A stretch of DNA of 44,459 bases from an uncultured Candidatus Hydrogenedens sp. (GTDB lineage: Bacteria; Myxococcota; UBA4151), in contig CACGMS010000009.1 of assembly GCA_902574205.1 (NCBI GenBank), positions 1-44,459 on the forward strand. Reading direction: 5' to 3'. A program made the position numbers and the translations under genes. Shown here one piece after another: positions 9,514 to 18,512 of this stretch (its first letter is position 1; every line of letters begins with the position of its first letter). A model generated the notes under the pieces. It saw only the letters and a program-made list of their open reading frames with translations, ran no database searches and was not told the DNA's origin.

Positions 9514-10272
9514 ATGGCTGACGGAATTTGGACAGCACTGAGTGGTTTACGCATGCGCCAGCAACGCATGGAAAACCTAGCCAACCGTTTAGCCAATACC
9601 AACACCGTTGGCTTTCGTCGTCAGGTTCATCTGAGCCGTGAACATCGAAGTTCTCCCGAGCATGTCATTGTTGAGCAAGCACCCGCAGACATGACGTTGC
9701 GTCATCTTCCTGGCGATCATGTGATGGTACGTGCCGATGGCACCCAGATTCGCGAGGAAGAAGGTGCGATGAATCGCACGGGCCGACCTCTCGATTTGGC
9801 TCTTCAAGGGGTTAAGGGATATTTTGTGGTTCAAGGCGAAAATGCCGAAGAAATGCTCACTCGAGACGGTCGCTTTCGACTATCCAATGAGGGGCAACTG
9901 CAAACCCTTGATGGAGTACCGGTTCTTGGCGACGCCGGACCCATTAGTTTGCCTCAAGATACTGATCTTCAACAAATTGCAGTCTTAGCCACGGGTGCAA
10001 TTCAAGTGGGTGATACCGTTGTCGGTAAATTGCGACTTGGTTATGCCGAGCCTCATACCCTCGAAGCAGTTGGAAACAATCGCTACAAGACCGGCGAAAT
10101 TACAGCGGTTGAGGACGTTGAAGTGGCGCAAGGATATCAGGAACAGAGCACTGTAAACGCCGTCAAAGCGATGGTTGATTTGATCGATACACACCGTAGT
10201 TTCGACGCCAATATGAAGTTGGTCAGCAGCTACAAAGAACTGGACCAAGAAGCGATTCAGCTTCTCAAGTAA
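9514..10272 (+). CDS. flgF: Flagellar basal-body rod protein FlgF
   Basis: MADGIWTALSGLRMRQQRMENLANRLANTNTVGFRR; C-terminal AMVDLIDTHRSFDANMKL. Confidence 0.9.
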   Translation: MADGIWTALSGLRMRQQRMENLANRLANTNTVGFRRQVHLSREHRSSPEHVIVEQAPADMTLRHLPGDHVMVRADGTQIREEEGAMNRTGRPLDLALQGVKGYFVVQGENAEEMLTRDGRFRLSNEGQLQTLDGVPVLGDAGPISLPQDTDLQQIAVLATGAIQVGDTVVGKLRLGYAEPHTLEAVGNNRYKTGEITAVEDVEVAQGYQEQSTVNAVKAMVDLIDTHRSFDANMKLVSSYKELDQEAIQLLK

Positions 10273-10288
10273 TCATAAGGAGTAAGGA

Positions 10289-11074
10289 ATGCTTCGAGCA
10301 CTGCACATCGCAGCCACGGGTATGGATGCCCAAGAAAAGAAGATGGATGTGACATCCAATAACTTGGCGAATGTTAACACCAATGGATACAAAAAGGGGC
10401 GCGCCGAATTTCAGGACCTTTTGTACCAAACGGTCAAAGCGCCTGGAACCTCGACCGGTCAAGGTACTGAGAGCCCAAGCGGGATTCAGGTGGGTTTAGG
10501 AACGCGCCATGTCAGCACACGGCGTGACTTCTCACAGGGTAGCTTCACTCAAACTGGCAATACCTATGATTTAGCTATCGAAGGTGAGGGGTTCTTTCAG
10601 GTCACTCAGCCGAGTGGTGAGGTTGGCTTTACACGAGCGGGTAACTTTACCGTCGATAATCAGGGCCGTATGGTGACGCCGGATGGCTTTCCCATGGAGC
10701 CACAGGTTGTACTTCCGCCTGATACGATCACCATGACGATCGCTGCTAATGGGATCGTATCCGTGCTTCAGGCCGGTCAAACACAGGCAACAGAACTTGG
10801 GCAAATTCAGCTCGCCCGATTTACGAACCCAGGCGGACTTCGAGCGTTGGGGCGTAACCTTTTGCAGCAGACCAATGCATCGGGTCAGGCGGTGGTTGGT
10901 AATCCGGGTGATACCGGTATCGGATCACTGTCTCAGGGCTTTATTGAGACCAGTAACGTGAATGTTGTTGAAGAGATGGTGAGCTTGATTGTCGGCCAGC
11001 GTTCTTATGAAGCGAATTCAAAAGTGATTACTGCCTCTGATGAGATGTTGCGTTCGGCAACGAATTTGCGCTGA
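10289..11074 (+). CDS. flgG: Flagellar distal rod protein FlgG
   Basis: MLRALHIAATGMDAQEKKMDVTSNNLANVNTNGYKKGRAEFQDLLYQ; SNVNVVEEMVSLIVGQRSYEANSKVI. Confidence 0.97.
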   Translation: MLRALHIAATGMDAQEKKMDVTSNNLANVNTNGYKKGRAEFQDLLYQTVKAPGTSTGQGTESPSGIQVGLGTRHVSTRRDFSQGSFTQTGNTYDLAIEGEGFFQVTQPSGEVGFTRAGNFTVDNQGRMVTPDGFPMEPQVVLPPDTITMTIAANGIVSVLQAGQTQATELGQIQLARFTNPGGLRALGRNLLQQTNASGQAVVGNPGDTGIGSLSQGFIETSNVNVVEEMVSLIVGQRSYEANSKVITASDEMLRSATNLR

Positions 11075-11976
11075 TGATTACTGCATTCACTTTTACAGCT
11101 TTAGTTATTTTACCAACTCAAATTGTAGTTGGAGAAGGCAAGGTAACCGCAGCCGACCTGGTCGGCGAATCAGCAGTTACTCTTGGCGATGTGCGCCGCA
11201 TGCAAGAAATCGGTTTGGGCGCAGCACCTGCAGCCGGGCAGATCCGCCGCATCAACGGTGCCTATCTGAGACGCTTATTGCGCGCCGCCAAGGTCACTGA
11301 TGTGCGCGTCCCAGCGCAATTAGAGCTTATTGGTAAGTCTGAGGTCATCAGTGCTTCTGATCAACTCCAAGCCATTACAGCGTACTTAAAGAAGCGCTTG
11401 GGAAAAGATGGTCAGATCAAGTCCGTTCGAGCCTTCCAGAACGTCACGGATTTTAAGGTTCCACCGGGGGCTCGAATTGCTCTGGTTACACCTGTTGGTC
11501 AGAACCCGTTTCGTGCGCGCTCAAGTTTTAAACTTGAGGTTCGTAGGCGTGGACAATTGGTCCTGAGACGATACCCTCAGGTTCTTATCGAGGGACAGGC
11601 TAACGTGCACGTTGTGCGTCAGAGTATTTCAGCCCGTCAGGAGATCGGCGCTGACGATTTGGGTTCTGAAACCGTCCCTTTAAGTCGGGTTCCTGCTCAG
11701 GCGCTGGGGCGTTTTCGTTGGGTTGGAATGCTGGCGAAGCAAAGGTTGTCGGTTGGGCGTATTTTGTCCCGTAACGACTTGAAGTCTCCCCCAGTTGTTC
11801 ATCGTGGTCAGCGTGTTCGCATTGAATTACGACAAGATAGCGTCTCGGTAACGACGGCTGGAGAAGCTTTAGCTGACGCTGCTGTTGGACAACAAGTCAC
11901 CGTTCGTAATCTGGCGAGCGGTCGACGATTGCAGGCTTGGGTGCGTGGTCCAGGGCTTGTGGAGGTCACCCCATGA
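11074..11976 (+). CDS. flgA: P-ring assembly chaperone FlgA (SAF domain)
   Basis: SAF-like region VRQSISARQEIGADDLGSETVPLSRVPAQALG...MLAKQRLSVGRILSRNDL; between flgG and flgH. Confidence 0.9.
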   Translation: MITAFTFTALVILPTQIVVGEGKVTAADLVGESAVTLGDVRRMQEIGLGAAPAAGQIRRINGAYLRRLLRAAKVTDVRVPAQLELIGKSEVISASDQLQAITAYLKKRLGKDGQIKSVRAFQNVTDFKVPPGARIALVTPVGQNPFRARSSFKLEVRRRGQLVLRRYPQVLIEGQANVHVVRQSISARQEIGADDLGSETVPLSRVPAQALGRFRWVGMLAKQRLSVGRILSRNDLKSPPVVHRGQRVRIELRQDSVSVTTAGEALADAAVGQQVTVRNLASGRRLQAWVRGPGLVEVTP

Positions 11977-12665
11977 CTCGCCTAATCCCTGTTGTTGCTC
12001 TGTTGCTAACGAGTTGCGTCAAGCATATTGAAAGTTACGCCCCTCGACAGCGTGATTGGTCGAAAGTGGAGACCAGGCGTTTGGATAACGCTCAGGAAGC
12101 GCAGCCGTCGCCGGGAAGTCTTTTTGTCGATGATGGTGACGATCTCTTTGCCTATCGTCGCGCCACTCGCACCGGTGACGTGCTGACTGTTCGCATCGAC
12201 GAGCAGAGCCTAGCAGACGGTGAAGCCAATACGAAACTGGATCGACAAAGCTCGTACCAAGCGGGTGTCTCAGCGATGCTTGGATTAATGAATCAACTCG
12301 CCACTGCTGACGATCGCATCACGCCGGCGACCATGGCGAATGCGACCACAACATCCAAGTTCAAAGGCGCAGGTTCGAGCGATCGAACGACCTCAGTTCA
12401 GGCGACCATTCCCGCGGTAGTCGTGGGCAGAAACCGTTCTGGGCTTTTGCGTATTGAAGGTCATCGTGTGATTCAAGTGAATCAAGAAGAACACCATTTC
12501 TATATTTCGGGATTGGTGCGTCGTGACGATATTAATGACCAAAACGAAATACCGTCGGCGCGCATTGCCGAGGCGGAAATGGAATTTACCGGCCGAGGCA
12601 GCCTAACCAACCAAGCGCGACAGGGTTGGTTTCATGGCGTTCTTGATGTGATCTGGCCCTTTTAG
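11973..12665 (+). CDS. flgH: L-ring lipoprotein FlgH
   Basis: Lipobox LLLTSC; GSLFVDDGDDLFAYRRATRTGDVLTVRIDE; ATG at 11973 overlaps flgA stop. Confidence 0.95.
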   Translation: MTRLIPVVALLLTSCVKHIESYAPRQRDWSKVETRRLDNAQEAQPSPGSLFVDDGDDLFAYRRATRTGDVLTVRIDEQSLADGEANTKLDRQSSYQAGVSAMLGLMNQLATADDRITPATMANATTTSKFKGAGSSDRTTSVQATIPAVVVGRNRSGLLRIEGHRVIQVNQEEHHFYISGLVRRDDINDQNEIPSARIAEAEMEFTGRGSLTNQARQGWFHGVLDVIWPF

Positions 12666-12673
12666 AGGTGGTT

Positions 12674-13768
12674 ATGCGTTTCTTTGTCTTTGTGTTCGCC
12701 ATTGTGATCTCGGTTCCGGCAGAAGGAGCTCGTCTCAAAGAGCTCGCCTCGTTTGAGGGCGTGCGAGCCAACCATCTCACTGGCTACGGTCTGGTCGTGG
12801 GCTTGAACGGGCAGGGTGATAACGACTCGGCACGATTTACCGTCAAGAGTTTGGCAGCACTCATGCAGCGTCAAGGCGTCAACGTCTCTGAACGGGAGAT
12901 TCGTGTTAAAAATGTAGCCGCAGTGATGGTGACCACCAAATTACCCGCCTTTGCCCGTCCCGGGCAAAAGCTCGATGTTTCAGTCTCTTCAACGGGTAAC
13001 GCGAAGAGTCTTCAGGGGGGAACCTTATTGCTGACGCGGCTCAAGGGCGCGGACGGTCGTGTCTATGCTTTGGTTCAGGGGCCCTTAACGATTGGTGGTT
13101 TTTCTCTGGGCGGCGGCGGCGGTGGGGGTAACCAAACGCAAAAGAATCACCCGACCGTAGGATCCATACCGGGCGGTGCCATTGTTGAGCGAGCGGCGCC
13201 ACGGAGCTTGGCGTCAGGACAGCCCTTGCGAATTCAATTGCATCGCCCCGATTTTACCACCGCAGCGCGCGTCGCTAAGGTGATTAATGAAGCATTGGGT
13301 AGTCGCTCTGCTCGAGCGATGGACCCAGGGAGCATTCAGGTTCAGCTGCCTGAGCGTTTTGAGGGGCGACCCGTTGAGTTGATTGCAGGAATTGAAAATC
13401 TTCAGGTTCAAAAAGATGCCGTGGCTCGAGTGATTGTTAATGAACGCACGGGGACGATCGTCATGGGTGAAGGCGTTCGCATCAGCACAGTAGCGATCAG
13501 CCACGGGAATTTAGTGTTGCAGGTGGAAGCCGATCAAAAAGTAGTTCAACCCAATGCGTTTGCCGAGGGCGAAGTGCAGACTCAAACCAACCAGACGGTT
13601 ACGGTCACAGAGCAAAGCAGTGGGCTTGCGGTGGTCAAACAAGGCGCCACGTTGGGACGGGTGGTACGTGCTTTGAATGCGCTCGGTGTGAGCACGCGCG
13701 ATCTGATTGCTATTTTACAGGCGATGCGGACCGCAGGAGCGCTTGAGGCGGAGCTTGAGGTTCTATGA
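12674..13768 (+). CDS. flgI: P-ring protein FlgI
   Basis: ARLKELASFEGVRANHLTGYGLVVGLNGQGD; SIPGGAIVERAAP; C-terminal LNALGVSTRDLIAILQAMRTAGALEAELEVL. Confidence 0.97.
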   Translation: MRFFVFVFAIVISVPAEGARLKELASFEGVRANHLTGYGLVVGLNGQGDNDSARFTVKSLAALMQRQGVNVSEREIRVKNVAAVMVTTKLPAFARPGQKLDVSVSSTGNAKSLQGGTLLLTRLKGADGRVYALVQGPLTIGGFSLGGGGGGGNQTQKNHPTVGSIPGGAIVERAAPRSLASGQPLRIQLHRPDFTTAARVAKVINEALGSRSARAMDPGSIQVQLPERFEGRPVELIAGIENLQVQKDAVARVIVNERTGTIVMGEGVRISTVAISHGNLVLQVEADQKVVQPNAFAEGEVQTQTNQTVTVTEQSSGLAVVKQGATLGRVVRALNALGVSTRDLIAILQAMRTAGALEAELEVL

Positions 13769-14496
13769 AGACGTCAATGTCTGATTTAGCGACTTATCAA
13801 CGCGCTTCGGCGACGCAGACGCAGGCTGAAAATCAGTTAAAGGCGGGTGGTGTTGAAGCGGCTGCTAAGGCCTTTGAGGCGATGTTTATTAAGATGCTTC
13901 TCGATGCCATGCCGGAACCCGAGGACAGCGCAGTCTCTGGCGGTTTTGGTGGTGGTGTCTGGCGGGATATGTTGCATCAGGAGTATGCCGACCAGGCCGC
14001 TAAACAACAAGGTTTTGGCATCGCTGAAGCGATTGTTCGGCAAATGGGCGATCGACAACCTGTGACGCCGACGGAGCCTTTGACACCCATCCTCGGTGAC
14101 CTAAGGCGCACCAGCGCGTTCGGTCCGCGTGTTCATCCGATCACCGGTGTTCATCATCATCACACCGGGGTCGATTATGCAGCGCCCACTGGAACACCCG
14201 TTCGCTCGGTACTCGATGCAGAAGTTGTTTTCGCAGGTCCAAAGGGTGGCTATGGTCAGCTGGTTGAATTAAGACATGCCGATGGAACGACCACTCGATA
14301 CGCTCACTTGGATCGAATCGATGTCTCGCTCGGTCAGCGCCTTGCGCGTGGTGACCTCCTTGGAACGGTCGGTTCAACAGGCCAAAGTACGGGGCCGCAC
14401 TTACATTTCGAAGTGCGTCAAGGCGGTCAACCTATTGATCCGGAGCCATTTTTGAGGGCACAAGGTGCTGGGTTGGCCGTGCGCTCAGCCGACTGA
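13765..14496 (+). CDS. flgJ: FlgJ rod-binding domain fused to M23/LytM endopeptidase
   Basis: AAKAFEAMFIKMLLDAMP...GGVWRDMLHQEYADQAAKQQGFGIAEAI (FlgJ N-domain) plus HTGVD and HLHFE zinc motifs (M23). Confidence 0.92.
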   Translation: MKTSMSDLATYQRASATQTQAENQLKAGGVEAAAKAFEAMFIKMLLDAMPEPEDSAVSGGFGGGVWRDMLHQEYADQAAKQQGFGIAEAIVRQMGDRQPVTPTEPLTPILGDLRRTSAFGPRVHPITGVHHHHTGVDYAAPTGTPVRSVLDAEVVFAGPKGGYGQLVELRHADGTTTRYAHLDRIDVSLGQRLARGDLLGTVGSTGQSTGPHLHFEVRQGGQPIDPEPFLRAQGAGLAVRSAD

Positions 14497-14567
14497 GCGA
14501 CTAATTCGATAAAGATCTTGAGTCTTTGGACCGTTGTTTGGGCTGAGGCAAGACCAGTCGATCCTCT

Positions 14568-14585
14568 ACGACCCTACAGGGTCGT
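14568..14585. other. Perfect inverted repeat (hairpin) between flgJ and flgM
   Basis: ACGACCC-TACA-GGGTCGT; no following T-run, so not a clear terminator. Confidence 0.5.
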
Positions 14586-14684
14586 GAATTAAAAACTAAA
14601 GCCGCCCGACAGATGCGTCGTAGAGCGGTGTGAACAGTCTTGCGCGAAGCCATGGAAGGCTAAGCGTAATGGGAGGAGGGGAAG

Positions 14685-14996
14685 ATGAGTATCGACTCCT
14701 TAGGAAAAACCACCGGGGTGCCGAAGGCGGCTTCCGCGGTCGAGCGTAAAGAGGGGCTGGCTGCCCCGAAAGCGGTCGAGGGTGCATCAGCTTCGCGTGT
14801 AGATTTAAGCGTGAAGCGATTCGAAGGTGCAATCAAAGCAGCTACCAAAGAGTTGACTGCTTCGGATGAGGCTCGTCTCGACGCGCTTCGCCAACAGATT
14901 GCTTCCGGCGAATATGCCCTAAACCCAGCTGATATTGCGCGCTCGATCATGGAGGACCGTGCCTTTTTCTCATCGCTAAATAGCGATAAGGAGTAG
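14685..14996 (+). CDS. flgM: Anti-sigma-28 factor FlgM
   Basis: C-terminal RLDALRQQIASGEYALNPADIARSIMED is FlgM-type. Confidence 0.9.
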   Translation: MSIDSLGKTTGVPKAASAVERKEGLAAPKAVEGASASRVDLSVKRFEGAIKAATKELTASDEARLDALRQQIASGEYALNPADIARSIMEDRAFFSSLNSDKE

Positions 14997-14999
14997 GCT

Positions 15000-15293
15000 A
15001 TGTCTGCGGCCGGTCAACTCGCGGCCCTGTTGGTTAAAGAAGAAGCCGCCCTGCGTCGTGGTGACGCAGAGGCGGTCTTTCTTTTGGCGGGTGAAAAAGA
15101 AGCCTTAATCATAGCTTTGCGCGATGATCCTCCGTCTGAGGATGTACTGAGCGAGCTGATCGCGAAGAATCGCACCAATGGCATGCTGGCGCGCAGCGGC
15201 TTAGCGTTACTCAATCAAGTCCTGGGAAATCCCAGTTCCTATGGGCAAGATGGTCAGTCGCGCTCGGGTCAGATTTTAAGTGAGAGCGCTTAG
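15000..15293 (+). CDS. flgN: FlgN-like flagellar export chaperone
   Basis: Small helical protein LLVKEEAALRRGDAEAVFLLAGEKEALI between flgM and flgK. Confidence 0.75.
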   Translation: MSAAGQLAALLVKEEAALRRGDAEAVFLLAGEKEALIIALRDDPPSEDVLSELIAKNRTNGMLARSGLALLNQVLGNPSSYGQDGQSRSGQILSESA

Positions 15294-15295
15294 TC

Positions 15296-16723
15296 ATGGC
15301 GATTCGCGGTTCATTTACGACGCTGAGTATTGGGCGAAATAGTCTGCTCGCTCATCGAACAGCGCTGGATTCAGTGGGTCACAATCTCGCGAATGCTGGT
15401 GTCGAAGGATATACTCGCCAGCGCGCTCATTATTCACCTTTACCGGGTAGCTCGAGCGCTATCGGTTCCTTGGGTAGTGGTGTTCGAATCGATACGATTC
15501 AACGCATGGGTCATAGCTTAGTTGAGCGCCGTTTAGATCAAGATGCCTCCGACCAAAATGAGGCGCAGGCTCGGCTCAACTTTCTTAGCCAAATTGAAGT
15601 GGTTTACACCGATGAATCTTGGGGTATTTCCACGGGTATGACCGCATTTTTCAATAGTTTTAGAGATCTGAGTCGCAACCCAGGATCGATGGTTCAGCGC
15701 GCCGAGGTCGTGGCGCGAGCTGGTGATCTATCCCGTCGATTTCAAACGGCGGCTGATCGCATTGAGTCCTTACGTTCGGATCTTGATGCTGAATTATCAG
15801 CTCATGCCTCCGAAATCACTCAGCTGTCTGCAACTGTTGCCGACTTAAATCGCGAGATTCTTGATATCGAATCCGAAGCTGGTGTTGCGAATGATTTGCG
15901 TGATCAGCGTCAGCGCGTTGTTCGTCGTATCGCTGAGTTGGTTCAGATTCGCTCACACACGGACGCTCAGGGTCATGTCATTGTGCAGATGAGCAGTGGT
16001 CATACACTGGTTTCGGGTCGTCGGTCGGGCATCTTAAGTACGCGTTCGAACCCAAACAATAATGGTTTAGCGTCAATTATCTACACCGATGCCGACGGGA
16101 CGAAGCCTGCCGATGTGACCGATGCAGTGATCGGCGGGGAACTCGGTGGTAAGCTCAATGCTCGGGACCAAGTCACCAATCAGATCCTCAATCAACTCGA
16201 CGGACTCGCTTTTTCCTTAGTCGAAGCGGTCAACAATCAGCATCGAGCAGGCTTTGGTTTGGCGGTTGGAGGAAACCCGCCGACCGATCAACAAAACTTC
16301 TTTAGCGCTCTTGCGGGTGTGCCGGGCGCTGCGCAGTCGATAGAAATTGATCCAGCAGTTCTTGCTGATGCGAGTTTGGTTGCCGCATCGTCGACCGCTA
16401 ATGGTTCGCCTGGAAACAATGAAAATGCGCTAGCGCTTGCTGCAATCGAAGAGGCAACGGTGATCAATGGTAGCCGGCCTCACGATTATTGGTCGGATCA
16501 AGTTCGTCGTGTGGGTGATCAAGTGGCTCGGGCGAAACGCGACAGTGATAACTACGATGCACGCATGGAGCAAAGTACGGCACTTCGTGAAGCTTTGTCC
16601 GGTGTAAGTGTCGACGAAGAACTCGCCGAGCTCGTTAAGGTTCAAACCTCGTTTGAAGCATCAGCTAAGGTCATCACAACAGCCGATGAAATGCTTCAAG
16701 CCATTTTGAATATGAAGAGGTAA
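15296..16723 (+). CDS. flgK: Hook-filament junction protein FlgK
   Basis: SIGRNSLLAHRTALDSVGHNLANAGVEGYTRQRAHYSP; C-terminal SFEASAKVITTADEMLQAILNMKR. Confidence 0.97.
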   Translation: MAIRGSFTTLSIGRNSLLAHRTALDSVGHNLANAGVEGYTRQRAHYSPLPGSSSAIGSLGSGVRIDTIQRMGHSLVERRLDQDASDQNEAQARLNFLSQIEVVYTDESWGISTGMTAFFNSFRDLSRNPGSMVQRAEVVARAGDLSRRFQTAADRIESLRSDLDAELSAHASEITQLSATVADLNREILDIESEAGVANDLRDQRQRVVRRIAELVQIRSHTDAQGHVIVQMSSGHTLVSGRRSGILSTRSNPNNNGLASIIYTDADGTKPADVTDAVIGGELGGKLNARDQVTNQILNQLDGLAFSLVEAVNNQHRAGFGLAVGGNPPTDQQNFFSALAGVPGAAQSIEIDPAVLADASLVAASSTANGSPGNNENALALAAIEEATVINGSRPHDYWSDQVRRVGDQVARAKRDSDNYDARMEQSTALREALSGVSVDEELAELVKVQTSFEASAKVITTADEMLQAILNMKR

Positions 16724-16726
16724 GTC

Positions 16727-17626
16727 ATGGTTTTTAGAGTGACTCATAGCGCTTCGCATATTCGCCGAGTTGCAGCGATGAATCGCACGCTTGGCGCTAT
16801 GGATCGAGTAGAGCGTCAGTTGAGCAGCGGGCGCCGGTTTGAGCGTCCCGGAGAAGATCCAGAAGCTGCAGCTCGAGTTTTGCGAATTGGACGAAAGCAA
16901 GGCGATATTAAGACCTACACCGCTAACGTGGAGGCAGGCCGCGGTATGCTGAGTCGGTCAGAGTCTGCGGTCGTTGCGTTGACAGGTGTGTTAAATTCTG
17001 CGCGTTCACTGGCGCTGAAAATGTCGGATAGCTTTTATGATGGGGAGCGGACGGGGCAGGTCAACCTTGCGAACGGTTTGATTGATTCGGCTTTGGATCT
17101 ACTTAATACAACTTACGACGATATGTATGTCTTTGGTGGTCATCAAAATGGCCAACCGCCATATGAGTTAGACAATACCGGTGCTCCGCAATTCAATGGT
17201 GATGACGGCTTGATGGAGCTTGACGTATCCGATGGTGCACGGTCCGTTGTGACCATCGATGCTACGTTTCATTTCAATGGAAGTGGCGGCGGTGAAAACA
17301 TCATGGAGTTGTTAGGGGAGTTACGAGACCAGATGGCGGCAGATAGTCAAGGCGGCGTCGCCGCGACGCTCGATCGATTTGAGACGGCTGTTGCGCAGTT
17401 GAGTCAGACCACATCGCAAATAGGAACCTTGTACCAACGGCTTGAGGTTCATGAGAACGTCAATGAGGTTCAAGATGTCGAGCTGGAGCGGTTGCGCAGC
17501 ATCGTTGAAGATACCAATTATGCAGACGCAGCAGCGACCATGAGTCTGCGTCAGACCGCTTATCAGGCAAGTCTCGCGGCGACGTCCCGCGTGCAAGGGA
17601 TAAGCCTTCTGAATTACATGCGTTGA
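16727..17626 (+). CDS. flgL: Hook-filament junction protein FlgL
   Basis: MFRVTHSASHIRRVAAMNRTLGAMDRVERQLSSGRRFERPGEDPEAAARVLR; C-terminal YQASLAATSRVQGISLLNYMR. Confidence 0.95.
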   Translation: MVFRVTHSASHIRRVAAMNRTLGAMDRVERQLSSGRRFERPGEDPEAAARVLRIGRKQGDIKTYTANVEAGRGMLSRSESAVVALTGVLNSARSLALKMSDSFYDGERTGQVNLANGLIDSALDLLNTTYDDMYVFGGHQNGQPPYELDNTGAPQFNGDDGLMELDVSDGARSVVTIDATFHFNGSGGGENIMELLGELRDQMAADSQGGVAATLDRFETAVAQLSQTTSQIGTLYQRLEVHENVNEVQDVELERLRSIVEDTNYADAAATMSLRQTAYQASLAATSRVQGISLLNYMR

Positions 17627-17696
17627 TCGGGTGTAGACCTTTAATCGTTTAACAGGTTAGCCCAGCGTCACACTTGAAGATGATAACGAAAAGACA

Positions 17697-17972
17697 ATGC
17701 TCACTCTTAGTCGCCGAGAAGGCCACGCAATCCGTATCGGTGATTCAATTCGAATCGTCGTTTCCGAGATTCGTGGTAATACGGTGCGCATCGGTATTGA
17801 AGCACCAAGAGAGTTGCAGGTTTTTCGTGAAGAGTTATGGCTGAAGATTCAAGAGGAGAACCGTGCAGCTGCTGAAGGACCTGACCGCGAAGGGCTTGAT
17901 GCCTTCTTGGATACTTTCAGCATAAGCAGCGCAGACGATGATCATGGCAGAAGCGGAACCGAAGATGAGTGA
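17697..17972 (+). CDS. csrA: RNA-binding translational regulator CsrA with acidic C-terminal extension
   Basis: MLTLSRREGHAIRIGDSIRIVVSEIRGNTVRIGIEAPRELQVFREEL. Confidence 0.97.
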   Translation: MLTLSRREGHAIRIGDSIRIVVSEIRGNTVRIGIEAPRELQVFREELWLKIQEENRAAAEGPDREGLDAFLDTFSISSADDDHGRSGTEDE

Positions 17973-18411
17973 AACTCTTTGCTTTACCAATAATCGGTTG
18001 GGCGAAATTGAGGTTGAGTCCGATGCAATTCTGAATTTTCCTGCCGGGATTTTAGGTTTTTCCGAATGTCGTCGATTCGCTCTTTTGCCTCATCGACCAG
18101 GGACTCCATTCTTTTGGTTGGTACCGGTTGATCGGCAAGATATTGCTTTTGTGGTGGTCAATCCTGAGAACTTCTTCCCTGATTATTGCCCGAACCTGAC
18201 TCAGGACCAGTTGGCACCGTTAGCACTCGAACCGAATCAGGACCACAGCTTAGGTATGCTCGTTGTGGTCAGCTTTCGTGAAGGCAAACCCACAGCCAAT
18301 CTAAGAGCGCCATTAATTTTGGATTTACCCCACAGAAGAGCGGTGCAAGCGGTTCAAATCGGCCGTGAATTCGAGACACAAGCACCGCTTTTTCAGGCAT
18401 CTAGCAAATAA
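17965..18411 (+). CDS. fliW: Flagellar assembly factor FliW (CsrA antagonist)
   Basis: FPAGILGFSECRRFALLPH...FFWLVPVDRQDIAFVVVNP; ATG at 17965 overlaps the csrA 3' end. Confidence 0.95.
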   Translation: MSETLCFTNNRLGEIEVESDAILNFPAGILGFSECRRFALLPHRPGTPFFWLVPVDRQDIAFVVVNPENFFPDYCPNLTQDQLAPLALEPNQDHSLGMLVVVSFREGKPTANLRAPLILDLPHRRAVQAVQIGREFETQAPLFQASSK

Positions 18412-18460
18412 ATTAATATTTGGCCTAAACAGCGATCACAAGTGGGTCGTTGACTGGGGC

Positions 18461-18480
18461 GGAAGGCAAGGATGCTTTCC
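18461..18480 (+). promoter_or_regulatory. Candidate CsrA-binding hairpin in flagellin-1 leader
   Basis: GGAAGGC-AAGGAT-GCTTTCC: 7-bp stem (one G.U), hexaloop with GGA. Confidence 0.6.
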
Positions 18481-18484
18481 AGGC

Positions 18485-18498
18485 GGACACGGATGTCC
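18485..18498 (+). promoter_or_regulatory. Second candidate CsrA-binding hairpin in flagellin-1 leader
   Basis: GGACA-CGGA-TGTCC; contains ACACGGATGT, which fits ACANGGANGU. Confidence 0.6.
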
Positions 18499-18512
18499 AT
18501 GGAGCCAACCCA

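Noticed and set aside
14526-14541. TTGGACCGTTGTTTGG upstream of flgM as a sigma-54 site
   Set aside because: Correct spacing but the -12 element is GG not GC and the -24 is imperfect; too weak to call.
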